A DNA stretch of 30,283 bases, taken from contig JAEORI010000077.1 in assembly GCA_016840965.1 (NCBI GenBank), positions 1-30,283 of the forward strand. Direction: 5' to 3'. Shown piece by piece: positions 6,831 to 14,543 of the stretch (position 1 is its first letter; each line of letters starts with the position of its first letter). Position numbers and translations under genes: made by a program. The notes under the pieces are model-generated. The model ran no database searches and was not told the origin of the DNA. It was given only the letters and a program-made list of their open reading frames with translations. This DNA is from Candidatus Thorarchaeota archaeon (GTDB lineage Archaea > Asgardarchaeota > Thorarchaeia > Thorarchaeales > Thorarchaeaceae).

Positions 6831-8147
6831 TCATCCCGTTTTCTGGACTGGTATTCTCCCCGCAATACCAGGTCCTGTGACAAATTCACCATTATCAAAC
6901 ACTACCACACCACCTACAATAGTAGTCACAACGCTCGCTAGAACTCGTCTTCCTTCAAATGGTGTAATTTTTGCTTTCGAAAAGAAGTCTTTACCCCTAA
7001 TTGTTCCCTCTTGGATTCTTGCTAGTACTATGTCTGCATCGTACCCCTTTGAGAGAATTCCCTTTTTCTCAAGTCCCAGAATTCTTGCAGGCGCAGAAGA
7101 ACAGACCCTCAGATAGTCTATCCACGCTAGGCGTTTCTCAAACACTTCTGTCAACATGAGACGCATTGTGGTTTCGAGACCGGGTATTCCTGATGATGCT
7201 GTAAGAAATGGAGCTGTTTTCTCCCATTTCTTATGTGGCGCATGATCAGAAGCAACACAATCAATTGCACATGTCTTGCATAACGCATCCATCAGCATCC
7301 TATTGTCATATGGCGACCTCAATGGTGGAAGCATTTTGGCTATCCCGTTATCTTGAGGAAAATCCCCGCCTGAAAGGAATAGATGATGAGGAGTAACTTC
7401 AGCGGTCAATGTGTCTTCAGCTCTATTTTCATAAATCAGTCGAGCAGTTGCTGCGCAACTGACATGGCATACATGCAACCGGGCTTCATACTCAATTTTG
7501 GCATCTACAAACGACTGAACAGACTGCACTTCATTCTCGCAACTGTGTGCAAGGAAGAACTCTTCTATGTCATTTGGCATCTTCTTGGGAGCAGGCAGAT
7601 CCGGATGAAAAAGAAGTGGGATTCCACTAGTCACTGCTAGTTTAGTACAATCCTTAATCCTGTCCTTTGTGTATATAGTGCGCTTATCTAAAGGTGAGTG
7701 AGGATACACTTTCAATCCAAGAATGTCCTTGAGCATTTGGACATCGAACTCATCAATATTGTGAGGAATTCCAGCATAGAATCCTACATTCACATAACTC
7801 AACTCTTCTGCTCGAGATATCTTCTCATCGAGTGTCTTCTTATCAAGAACTGGAGGGTTTGAGTTTGGCATATCAACAACTGTTGTCACCCCACCTGCAG
7901 CAGCAGCCATAGTGCCTGTTTGGTAATCTTCCTTCTCAGACTCTTTGAGATCCCGAAGGTGCACATGAATGTCGATGAAACCTGGAAGAATATAGAGCCC
8001 TCTACAATCAATCGAGTTTCGAAATCGAGGTTCATTTCCATGTTTGTATACGCCCTCAATCTTCCCTGCCTCAATTGCAACCGAGCGTATAGTTTCCCTA
8101 CCACTCTCTATGAAAATGCCATCTTTGAGGACCATATCCACGGTCAT
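6831..8147 (-). CDS. pyrC: Dihydroorotase, amidohydrolase superfamily
   Basis: The enzyme catalyses reversible cyclisation of carbamoyl-aspartate to dihydroorotate in pyrimidine synthesis. The 438 residues show the metal-site pattern: HVHLRD with His61 and His63, the carbamylatable Lys147 in GLKVYP, His181, His228 in HVCHVS, and Asp301 in ASDHAPH. DMPNSNPP (92-99) is a typical substrate loop. Closely related allantoinases and hydantoinases share this layout, so the exact substrate is an inference; HLRD and DMPN favour dihydroorotase. No other pyr gene is in the window. Start ATG at 8147; a second ATG 12 bases in is possible. A bulged AAGCCAGC hairpin lies at 8165-8193 in the 50-base gap before it. 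Confidence 0.88.
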   Translation of the reverse strand: MTVDMVLKDGIFIESGRETIRSVAIEAGKIEGVYKHGNEPRFRNSIDCRGLYILPGFIDIHVHLRDLKESEKEDYQTGTMAAAAGGVTTVVDMPNSNPPVLDKKTLDEKISRAEELSYVNVGFYAGIPHNIDEFDVQMLKDILGLKVYPHSPLDKRTIYTKDRIKDCTKLAVTSGIPLLFHPDLPAPKKMPNDIEEFFLAHSCENEVQSVQSFVDAKIEYEARLHVCHVSCAATARLIYENRAEDTLTAEVTPHHLFLSGGDFPQDNGIAKMLPPLRSPYDNRMLMDALCKTCAIDCVASDHAPHKKWEKTAPFLTASSGIPGLETTMRLMLTEVFEKRLAWIDYLRVCSSAPARILGLEKKGILSKGYDADIVLARIQEGTIRGKDFFSKAKITPFEGRRVLASVVTTIVGGVVVFDNGEFVTGPGIAGRIPVQKTG

Positions 8148-8197
8148 ATGACATCAACGCCAAAGAAGCCAGCTGAAAATAAAGGCTGGGCTTACTA

Positions 8198-9016
8198 TTA
8201 TTCAGATGTACCTTCGACCTTAAACTTGTTTGCAACAAATCTTGTGAAGTCAGTTGAGCTAATCATCCCTACAAGTCTGTTTGCATCACCTACAACCGGT
8301 AAAGAGCTTAACTTTGCTTCTAACATCTTTGCTGATGCATCTGCAATCGAATCATCTGGTTTTACGAGTGGCGGTTGTTGAAGCATCGCATCCACGACAC
8401 GAATCTGTCTCACTTGGTTTGCTCGATGTTTGTCAGGCACCTCTACAGTAAATCGTGCCATAGCTTCGGCAACCATACGTTCAGTAATCAATCCTAATAC
8501 TCTGCCACCGTCAGTGACTGGTATACTCGAATAACCTGCTGCAAGCATGTCACCTCTGGCCTTCACAAGACGTGAAACTGGATTCACCTGAAGAATGTCT
8601 TCTGTTGTCATGAGATCTTTGACTTTAATGTCCTTGAATTTCTGAACTAACTGTGATATCTGCACCTTTGTGATTACCCCAACAAGAGTACCCTTGTCAT
8701 CCACCACAGGGCAACCACTCATCCCACGCTCAACCATAAGTTGAGCGACATCGGTCACCTCATCATCAGGACCTACTGTAATTACAGTATCAGTCATCGC
8801 ACTGGATACATGGAGCCTTTTAATCGATAGGGCTACTACTTTGCTTACACCTAGCCTATCAGCGATGTCAGCATATGTGAGAATACCTTTTACGTTTCCA
8901 TTCTCAACTACAATCAGCCTCTCTACACCCTTCTTCTCTAGCTGTTCGAGCGCATAGGACAACCTCTGGTCCTTGTCAATAGTGACCGGCTCGACCATAA
9001 TTTGGCTCACTTTCAT
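8198..9016 (-). CDS. Protein of four CBS domains
   Basis: The 272 residues consist almost wholly of four CBS motifs, at about 7-58, 72-127, 135-190 and 207-266. Each shows the repeated plan of an M-x-x-x-x-x-T/V-V/I opening and a GI/GL-I/V-T/S-x-x-D/Q close (GILTYADI, GVITKVQI, GLITERMV, GMISSTDF). Two tandem pairs form Bateman modules, which bind AMP, ATP, AdoMet or similar ligands and act as sensors. There is no attached catalytic or DNA-binding domain, so it probably regulates a partner. The ATG at 9016 follows GGAG 9 bases upstream. The gene follows a second CBS gene in the same direction across a 64-base gap that contains an inverted repeat. Confidence 0.9.
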   Translation of the reverse strand: MKVSQIMVEPVTIDKDQRLSYALEQLEKKGVERLIVVENGNVKGILTYADIADRLGVSKVVALSIKRLHVSSAMTDTVITVGPDDEVTDVAQLMVERGMSGCPVVDDKGTLVGVITKVQISQLVQKFKDIKVKDLMTTEDILQVNPVSRLVKARGDMLAAGYSSIPVTDGGRVLGLITERMVAEAMARFTVEVPDKHRANQVRQIRVVDAMLQQPPLVKPDDSIADASAKMLEAKLSSLPVVGDANRLVGMISSTDFTRFVANKFKVEGTSE

Positions 9017-9055
9017 TACAATATTCTCCTTTCAAATCTGTATTTGCACAATACA

Positions 9056-9082
9056 AGTTGGTTTTGGAGTGTGTGACCAACT
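9056..9082 (-). repeat. AGTTGG/CCAACT inverted repeat between the two CBS genes
   Basis: AGTTGG (9056-9061) and CCAACT (9077-9082) form a 6-bp inverted repeat with a 15-base spacer. It overlaps the stop codon of the upstream CBS gene and sits in the leader of the downstream one. The same hexamers recur at 9663-9690 before the other CBS gene. Confidence 0.45.
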
Positions 9083-9638
9083 AGCTGCGGCAATTTTCGC
9101 ACAGATACTGGCCATCTTCTTCAATCAAGTCCGTCGAGTACTCACCACAGCTATCACACTCGCCTCCATAGGCAATATCCTCATCTTCTTCTTTCGGTTC
9201 AACCCCTTCACTCCTGAGCCGCAGCGATTCCACAAGGATATCGATGAGCTCTGGAGACCACCGAAGCAAATCTCTTGATGTTATAATTCCAGCTAAGGAA
9301 TTATTTTTCAAAACTGCAACACGACGAATGTTGCTCTTTGCCATCACTCGCATAGCTTCGGTTAGCGAAGTTCCTGGTTCGACATGAATTATCGGTGACG
9401 ACATAACCTCTCGAGCTGGAGTGGTCTTTGCATCCCTCTCTTCTGCAATGACGCGTCTAACAATGTCCGATTCTGTTATGATACCAAGAGGACGATCCTC
9501 ATCAACAATGATAATGGATCCTATGTCCATCTTCGTCATAGATGTGGCAACATCGAAAACTGTTGCATCTGGGGGCATTGTCACCACATTAACCGACATT
9601 ATGTCCTTTACAAATATTGAATGAGAGGGTTCGGACAT
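9081..9638 (-). CDS. CBS-pair protein with C-terminal zinc ribbon
   Basis: The protein has 185 residues. The ATG at 9638 is chosen because GAGGTGA lies about 5 bases upstream; a GTG three codons earlier overlaps that site. Two CBS motifs (about 11-62 and 77-127) form one Bateman module with GIITESDIV and GIITSRDLL. A helical and acidic linker leads to a four-Cys knuckle at the end, CDSCG and CENC, which likely binds zinc. The family pairs ligand sensing with protein or nucleic-acid contact; the ligand is unknown. It lies upstream of the four-CBS gene and is probably co-transcribed. Its own leader has CCAACT repeats. Confidence 0.88.
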   Translation of the reverse strand: MSEPSHSIFVKDIMSVNVVTMPPDATVFDVATSMTKMDIGSIIIVDEDRPLGIITESDIVRRVIAEERDAKTTPAREVMSSPIIHVEPGTSLTEAMRVMAKSNIRRVAVLKNNSLAGIITSRDLLRWSPELIDILVESLRLRSEGVEPKEEDEDIAYGGECDSCGEYSTDLIEEDGQYLCENCRS

Positions 9639-9662
9639 TTTCTTCACCTCAATATTAATAGA

Positions 9663-9692
9663 AGTTGGTCCAACTCCCAGCCAACCAACTGG
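9663..9692 (-). repeat. CCAACT/AGTTGG repeat cluster in the leader of the CBS-zinc-ribbon gene
   Basis: AGTTGG-T-CCAACT (9663-9675) is an interrupted palindrome, followed by CCAAC (9681-9685) and CCAACT (9685-9690). With a TATA-like ATTTAAAAT at 9729-9737 (minus strand) and a start expected near 9706, the repeats fall in the 5' leader. Two alternative stems can form because two AGTTGG copies compete for one CCAACT on the RNA. Confidence 0.45.
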
Positions 9693-9728
9693 CAGAGTGT
9701 CTTCTCGAGCTGAACTGCCACTCGTCTG

Positions 9729-9737
9729 ATTTTAAAT
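9729..9737 (-). promoter_or_regulatory. TATA-like element before the CBS-zinc-ribbon gene
   Basis: ATTTAAAAT on the minus strand, about 90 bases before the ATG at 9638. A second candidate, TATCTATAAG, lies at 9751-9760. Either could serve as promoter for the two CBS genes. Confidence 0.4.
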
Positions 9738-9775
9738 GTGTCTGTACTCTCTTATAGATAGGCTTGTGCCCAGAT

Positions 9776-11791
9776 TCAGCGATTTATTTTTCCGCTCCCA
9801 GCAGGCAAAACTCTCATCATATCCTCTTGAGGTATCTGGCTCACCAATATGGCCTGTTCATCAGGTACTAGACCTTTGATTTGATTAAGCACCTCTTTCA
9901 CGAGTTGTCCCTTTTTCATCTCTCCTGGTATGACTCGTACATAAAACTCGGTCTGGGAAATCACTGCAGAAGGCGGGCCTGAGATTGGTATCGCATGCTC
10001 CTCCTCAAGGATAACTCCAACTGCTAGTTCTATAGGTATTCTACGAATATAGTTCTTTGAGCCATAGATCATCACCGCCCCTGTTGGCAAATATTCCCCT
10101 GAGGGTGGACTAAAGCTCACCTGTTCCGGGTTTACCCAATAGGCATCACCATTAGATAACCCGTCCTGCCAAGCACTTGAGAAAGTAACTGCAAACTGCG
10201 CAGCCTCCTCTAGTGTTTGTTGTTTTGGTGGTTCATCCGGTACTTTAATCACCGTGTACGGAGCACCATGAAGAGCTGCATGCAAGAAGATATCATTAGC
10301 TCCCATATGGCGCTTCGCAAGAGTTTCATTACTCTTTACATCCCGTCCACCTAAGACCAAGAATCCTTCAGACGAGATAAACCATCTGAACTTCTCATAC
10401 CATCGTTTCTGTCTTGTTTTGACAGGGACCTTCTTGATGTCAGGCTCCGAGGTAGCTACTTCTAATTTCTCCATTTTTTCCTTTGTTTTTGCAATCTGTT
10501 TCTTAGCGCCTTCAACCTTTGATTCTGATTTCTTAGCTTGGTCATAGGCAAGTGAGGCATTATCTTGAGTAGAGAGTCTTATGTCCAAAGTCACATCAAT
10601 ATTGTTTAATCTCACTATAATCTGGCCTTGTGATGGAATAATTCTCTGCACCAAAAGAGCAGATGGTATTTCCTGCCTCCGCCCCTCATCTACTTTGGCT
10701 ATGATTTTCTCCCAAGGCATCCCTCCAGACCTAGCCTTAGTGACAGTTTCCAATACCTCTTGGACTCTCGTAAAGTGTGAATATATCAATTCACCACTTG
10801 TTCTGAGCGTTTTCGCTTTTTCAATGAGGTCTTCAATGCTCTCATTCTGTTTATCGATAATTCTTTGGAGTCGCATTTGTTCCCGTGAGAGAGTATCTTG
10901 TTCCTGTTCATCTTCTAGCTCACTTTCAGCTACTCCTGAATACTCATCAATAGTCTGACTGAAGCTATCAAACGTTTCAACTGGCATATCTCGATAGAGT
11001 TCGAACGGGAATGGTAAGAATGCAACATACTCTGAGTCTTCATCGTCAGCAGGTTCGTTATCAAGAACAATGTTTGGTTTGTTGACACCAGTGTTTAATT
11101 TTGAAACAAAATCAGTGAGTCCTGTCTGGAGGTCCGATAAAGTCTGACCATCGATTTCAGGGGTCATCACTGTTGGCGAAACCTTTCCCAAAGCACAGAT
11201 CTCTTCGCAGCTCAAGGAATCAAGGTTAAGTCTGCTTGCCAAAGTTCGAACAATGTTCGCACTCGAGTCTGCGATTATCTCTTGAAGTGAGTCTGGTTTG
11301 AGAGTCAGTATGTCAATTCCACGTGGTGGTGGAAACTCGTACTTCGCTTTTGGTAAAATGTCGCGATCACGCATCTTTCTGTATCTCATTGCTACAAAGA
11401 TATTATCTTCTTGGTCTAGAAGAAGGAGGTTTCCACTTCCAAACAACTCCGCAACAAGTTTGTAGGACTCATTCTCATCCCCCACTTCGATTACGACAAT
11501 TCGGTCTAATTCATATTGCTTTATTGAGCTGACTCGCTTATCTCTAAGGTATTTTCGTAGAACTGTACAGAATTTTGGCGGGACGCGTGGTGCTTTTCGT
11601 GCAAACTCTGTGAGATGAATACGATGCCCTGGGTGAATGAGAAGCTGTGAAGTCCCACCGCCAGGAGAATAGAGTTTGAGAACAAAAATCTCTCCATACT
11701 GATATACATTCTTAATGAAGGCTCCTTCTGCTGACTCACGCAGCTCTGATAGAATGAGCCTGATGTCAACATTACTCATTGAGTCCTTCAT
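9776..11791 (-). CDS. Rqc2/NFACT family ribosome quality-control protein
   Basis: The 671 residues match archaeal Rqc2 (RqcH) proteins. An NFACT-N domain (about 1-200) opens with SNVDIRLILSELRESAEGAFIKNVYQ. A helix-hairpin-helix and linker region follows, then a coiled coil (about 300-350 and 410-445). The NFACT-R domain (about 461-575) contains KRWYEKFRWFISSEGFLVLGGRD and GANDIFLHA, and a further domain ends the protein. The family binds 60S/50S subunits carrying stalled peptidyl-tRNA and in bacteria and eukaryotes adds C-terminal tails. Start at 11791 or at the ATG 12 bases in (11779), which has AAGGA upstream. The gene is divergent from the EMC6-like gene across a shared TATA element. Confidence 0.93.
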   Translation of the reverse strand: MKDSMSNVDIRLILSELRESAEGAFIKNVYQYGEIFVLKLYSPGGGTSQLLIHPGHRIHLTEFARKAPRVPPKFCTVLRKYLRDKRVSSIKQYELDRIVVIEVGDENESYKLVAELFGSGNLLLLDQEDNIFVAMRYRKMRDRDILPKAKYEFPPPRGIDILTLKPDSLQEIIADSSANIVRTLASRLNLDSLSCEEICALGKVSPTVMTPEIDGQTLSDLQTGLTDFVSKLNTGVNKPNIVLDNEPADDEDSEYVAFLPFPFELYRDMPVETFDSFSQTIDEYSGVAESELEDEQEQDTLSREQMRLQRIIDKQNESIEDLIEKAKTLRTSGELIYSHFTRVQEVLETVTKARSGGMPWEKIIAKVDEGRRQEIPSALLVQRIIPSQGQIIVRLNNIDVTLDIRLSTQDNASLAYDQAKKSESKVEGAKKQIAKTKEKMEKLEVATSEPDIKKVPVKTRQKRWYEKFRWFISSEGFLVLGGRDVKSNETLAKRHMGANDIFLHAALHGAPYTVIKVPDEPPKQQTLEEAAQFAVTFSSAWQDGLSNGDAYWVNPEQVSFSPPSGEYLPTGAVMIYGSKNYIRRIPIELAVGVILEEEHAIPISGPPSAVISQTEFYVRVIPGEMKKGQLVKEVLNQIKGLVPDEQAILVSQIPQEDMMRVLPAGSGKINR

Positions 11792-11819
11792 ATCATATCA
11801 TCTCACAATCAAACCGACA

Positions 11820-11830
11820 CGATTATAACC
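11820..11830. promoter_or_regulatory. Shared bidirectional TATA element
   Basis: GATTATAACC reads as ATTATAAC on the plus strand and GTTATAAT on the minus strand. It is about 42 bases before the EMC6-like ATG at 11868 and 31 bases before the Rqc2 ATG at 11791, so one element could serve both genes. Confidence 0.45.
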
Positions 11831-11867
11831 TCGTCGATTGAACCAGCCACCAAACAGGCAGTGGTTG

Positions 11868-12221
11868 ATGATGAACCTAACTCCGTTAAAGAACCTCTTC
11901 AAACGCATGTTTGGAAGATGGGCAAATTCTCCAAATGATCAACAGTACTATGTGAAGATTTTCTTTGCGTTAATTAGCGCTTTGGTCTGCGGAGTCACTG
12001 GTCCAATCTTTGCTGGGAGTCGTGGAGTAATATTCGGTTTTCTTGTCTACATATTGTCTCTTTTTGCCATTCGATATCTATTGGAGATTGACCTAGCCAC
12101 TCTTGGCGGCACCCAGAAGATGATCACAAACTCATTGCCTTCGTATCTGATGTTATGGGTTGTTTTGTGGACACTAATGTATGCGTTCACAATCTCGCCT
12201 GATATTCTAGTAACACCTTGA
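11868..12221 (+). CDS. EMC6-like membrane insertase subunit
   Basis: The protein has 117 residues from the ATG at 11868; a TTG 30 bases upstream is possible but lies at the expected transcription start. There are three hydrophobic segments: about 33-48, 50-72 and 86-108. The order of motifs follows eukaryotic EMC6: a first helix with SALVCGVTGPIFA (compare SALSGATAGILG), a Gly turn, GFLVYILSLFAIRYLL (compare GFIFYLLASVLLSLLL), a polar loop, then YLMLWVVLWTLMYAF (compare YVLFWTFLYGMV). In eukaryotes EMC6 pairs with EMC3, an Oxa1-type protein, to insert tail-anchored and multi-pass proteins. Membrane insertion here is an inference. Its neighbour Rqc2 acts on stalled ribosomes. Confidence 0.75.
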   Translation: MMNLTPLKNLFKRMFGRWANSPNDQQYYVKIFFALISALVCGVTGPIFAGSRGVIFGFLVYILSLFAIRYLLEIDLATLGGTQKMITNSLPSYLMLWVVLWTLMYAFTISPDILVTP

Positions 12222-12275
12222 TCAATATTTGTGATATTTACAAAACTTCAGACAATCTCCATTATAATGGAACTC

Positions 12276-12761
12276 TTAGAATAGAGCAAATACTTGTATT
12301 GCTAGATACCCTGCAAATAGAAATGGTATCAGCGGAGGTGCTAGGTTTTCATTTCCATCTCTCCATCTCCAATAGAAATAACCTCCTAGAAGCATAACCA
12401 CTAGCTCTCCCGCAAGTCCTATTATGGCTTCCAAAACAGGTTCGCTCAAAATCCCTAGTTCAATCCCAGGACTGATGAAAGCTAAGACATACAATACTTT
12501 GACATCTGCTCCACCAATCGACCCAATTCTAAACAAGATGTATGCTATTGGAACTACTAACAAAAGGGCGGTCGAGTGTAAAACGAGATTGCTAGTTAAA
12601 TGCCCGGTGAATATCAAGATGATACTACCAACCAAGCCGCCTGCAATGATAAACTCGTTTCTGACTCTTCTATCTTGAAAGTCTAGAATTGAATAAACCA
12701 TAAGGAGCAGAGTGATAGTGGAAAACGACATTATAGAAGCAAAGGTAATGTCAAGACTCAT
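12276..12761 (-). CDS. Prepilin/preflagellin peptidase-like aspartyl protease (A24 type)
   Basis: The 161-residue polytopic membrane protein has about five helices. The first catalytic Asp is Asp27 in DFQDRRVRN, fitting the D-x-x-x-R-x-V/I-x-N pattern. The second is Asp86 in the GGADVK motif, which replaces the GxGD core of the family. Such enzymes cut class III signal peptides of archaellins and pilins on the cytosolic side. There is no zinc-binding N-terminal domain, as in archaeal PibD/FlaK. A weak GGAG lies 11 bases before the ATG at 12761. The gene converges on the EMC6-like gene, with 54 bases between them. Confidence 0.8.
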   Translation of the reverse strand: MSLDITFASIMSFSTITLLLMVYSILDFQDRRVRNEFIIAGGLVGSIILIFTGHLTSNLVLHSTALLLVVPIAYILFRIGSIGGADVKVLYVLAFISPGIELGILSEPVLEAIIGLAGELVVMLLGGYFYWRWRDGNENLAPPLIPFLFAGYLAIQVFALF

Positions 12762-12920
12762 CTATCATCAGACTCCTATTCTTCAATCTGAGTAATCCTG
12801 TATATAGTCATAGCCTTTGGTCTTGATAGTAACACAGATTAGGCACCCATCGGTTCCCGCGACCTGTGTGTGGGAAGTAGCTCTCGCACTTCACAGATTT
12901 ACAGTTCAGAAGCTGATCGA

Positions 12921-13808
12921 ATGAAAGACCCGTATCAAGTAATTCATGATACTGCATTTCATCTGTTGAAGAAGGCGGTAACTGAACTACCTTCAGATGT
13001 CAAGGCAGCAATTGAGGCTGCGAGAGATAATGAAACGGATGAAACTGCAATAACCCAACTCTCTGCTATCCTAAAGAATTTAGAGATAGCAAGAACTGGT
13101 GTTCCGATGTGCCAAGACACAGGAATAATGATCTTTTATGTCAAAGCTGGTGCTAAATTTCCTTTCTTGGGTGAAATCAAAGCTGCACTTACAGAGGCAA
13201 GTCGTAAGGCAACCAAAGAGATTCCAATCCGACCAAACGCAGTCCATCCAATTGTTGGTGGGAACTCGGGAGATAATACTGGCGTTAAGATTCCGTGGAT
13301 AAATTGGGATATTGTCGATGGTGACTCTGTCGAAATCACAGTGTTTCCAAAGGGTGGCGGTAGCGAGAATGCTAGTATTGTCGGAATGCTCAAACCTGGC
13401 GTTGGTCTAACAGGAGTGAAGAAACTCGTAGTTGATAATGCTCTCTCCTATATGGGCGCAGCTTGTTCTCCTAACATCATTGGCGTAGGTATTGGTGGTG
13501 GCGCAGATATTGCAATCAAGATTGCAAAACAGCAACTTCTCCGCCCCCTGAACGACAAGCATCCAGAGCCTGAAGTTGCCAAGATTGAGGAAGAACTCAT
13601 GGATGCCATCAACTCAACTGGAATTGGACCCATGGGTCTTGGAGGAAAAACAACAGTACTTGGTGTAAAGGTCGACTATGCTATGAGACATCCTGCCAGC
13701 CTACCTGTTGGCGTTGCTGTCCAATGCTGGGCAGCCAGGCGTAGTACTGCAAAAATCACGAAGGATTTGAAGGTGACATACCTGACACATCCAAAGGAGG
13801 GAAACTAA
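12921..13808 (+). CDS. Class I fumarate hydratase, alpha (N-terminal) subunit
   Basis: Together with the next gene it makes a two-part class I fumarase that interconverts fumarate and malate with a [4Fe-4S] cluster. The 295 residues from the ATG at 12921 begin in the family's usual way. Three likely cluster ligands are seen: Cys64 in PMCQDTG, Cys182 in GAACSPN and Cys269 in AVQCWAARR. Other signatures are NSGDNTG, GGGSENASIVG and GPMGLGGKTT. A GTG 51 bases upstream would add an unneeded 17-residue extension. A TATA-like CTGTATATAG lies at 12797-12806. The stop TAA abuts the beta subunit ATG. Tartrate dehydratase has the same layout and cannot be excluded by sequence alone, but the fumarate reductase next door favours fumarase. 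Confidence 0.92.
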   Translation: MKDPYQVIHDTAFHLLKKAVTELPSDVKAAIEAARDNETDETAITQLSAILKNLEIARTGVPMCQDTGIMIFYVKAGAKFPFLGEIKAALTEASRKATKEIPIRPNAVHPIVGGNSGDNTGVKIPWINWDIVDGDSVEITVFPKGGGSENASIVGMLKPGVGLTGVKKLVVDNALSYMGAACSPNIIGVGIGGGADIAIKIAKQQLLRPLNDKHPEPEVAKIEEELMDAINSTGIGPMGLGGKTTVLGVKVDYAMRHPASLPVGVAVQCWAARRSTAKITKDLKVTYLTHPKEGN

Positions 13809-14417
13809 ATGGTTGAGCATCACTTGACAACACCAATCTCAGAGGAAGATGCTAGAAAACTGAAAGTTGGCGACGTGGTCTATGTCACGGGTGAACATGT
13901 CTATACAGCACGTGATGAAGCACATGAGAGAGCTCTTCATATGTACGAGAAGGGTGAGAAGCCTCCCGTTGACTTTGAGGGTAGTGTAGTCTATCATGTC
14001 GGTCCTGTCGCTTGGCAAAAGGATGGGAAGTGGGTGATTGTTTCAGCTGGTCCCACAACGAGTGGCCGGTTGGAGATGTTCGAGGATGAGTTTCTCCGAA
14101 AGTACAAGGCCCGAATAATAGTCGGGAAGGGTGGAATGGGAAAGAAGACCTTGGCCGCACTGAAAGAAGTTGGGGCTGTCTATTGTAGCTATACTGGTGG
14201 ATGTGGTGCACTCGCAGCAAAAGGGCTCAAAGAGGTAAGAGCTTACCTTTGGGATGATCTCGGCATGCCTGAAGCTCTTTGGGTGATAACCGCAGAAGAG
14301 TTTGGTCCACTACTCGTGACAATGGACTCCCATGGAAACAGCATACATGAAGACATGGACAAGCTGGTTGCTAGTCGAAAGGCAGAAGTATATGCCAAAA
14401 TTGGCATTAAACAATGA
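13809..14417 (+). CDS. Class I fumarate hydratase, beta (C-terminal) subunit
   Basis: The 202 residues match the stand-alone beta subunit, which completes the active site of the alpha subunit. The LKVGDVVYVTGEHVYTARDEAHERAL stretch (about 19-44), SAGPTTSGRLEMFEDEF and IIVGKGGMG are typical, as is YTGGCGALAA near 123-132. TARD and HER carry residues that contact substrate in this family. The ATG directly follows the alpha stop, so translation is coupled; AAAGGAGG at the end of the alpha gene serves as its ribosome-binding site. No fusion as in bacterial FumA is present. Confidence 0.93.
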   Translation: MVEHHLTTPISEEDARKLKVGDVVYVTGEHVYTARDEAHERALHMYEKGEKPPVDFEGSVVYHVGPVAWQKDGKWVIVSAGPTTSGRLEMFEDEFLRKYKARIIVGKGGMGKKTLAALKEVGAVYCSYTGGCGALAAKGLKEVRAYLWDDLGMPEALWVITAEEFGPLLVTMDSHGNSIHEDMDKLVASRKAEVYAKIGIKQ

Positions 14418-14543
14418 ACCAAGGCTGAAGGATGTCTTTTGTATATCGATTTCCATTCAATTGGTTTGAACAGTAACTCTTAAAGAGCGCCAGAATCCCC
14501 GACGGGTCAACCAAGGAGAGAGCTCTCCAGTGGAGGACTGTAG

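Noticed and set aside
12258..12271. Perfect palindrome TCCATTATAATGGA between two convergent genes
   Set aside because: It lies between two stop codons, not at a promoter, and as a palindrome without a loop it makes a poor terminator. Too little to support a function.
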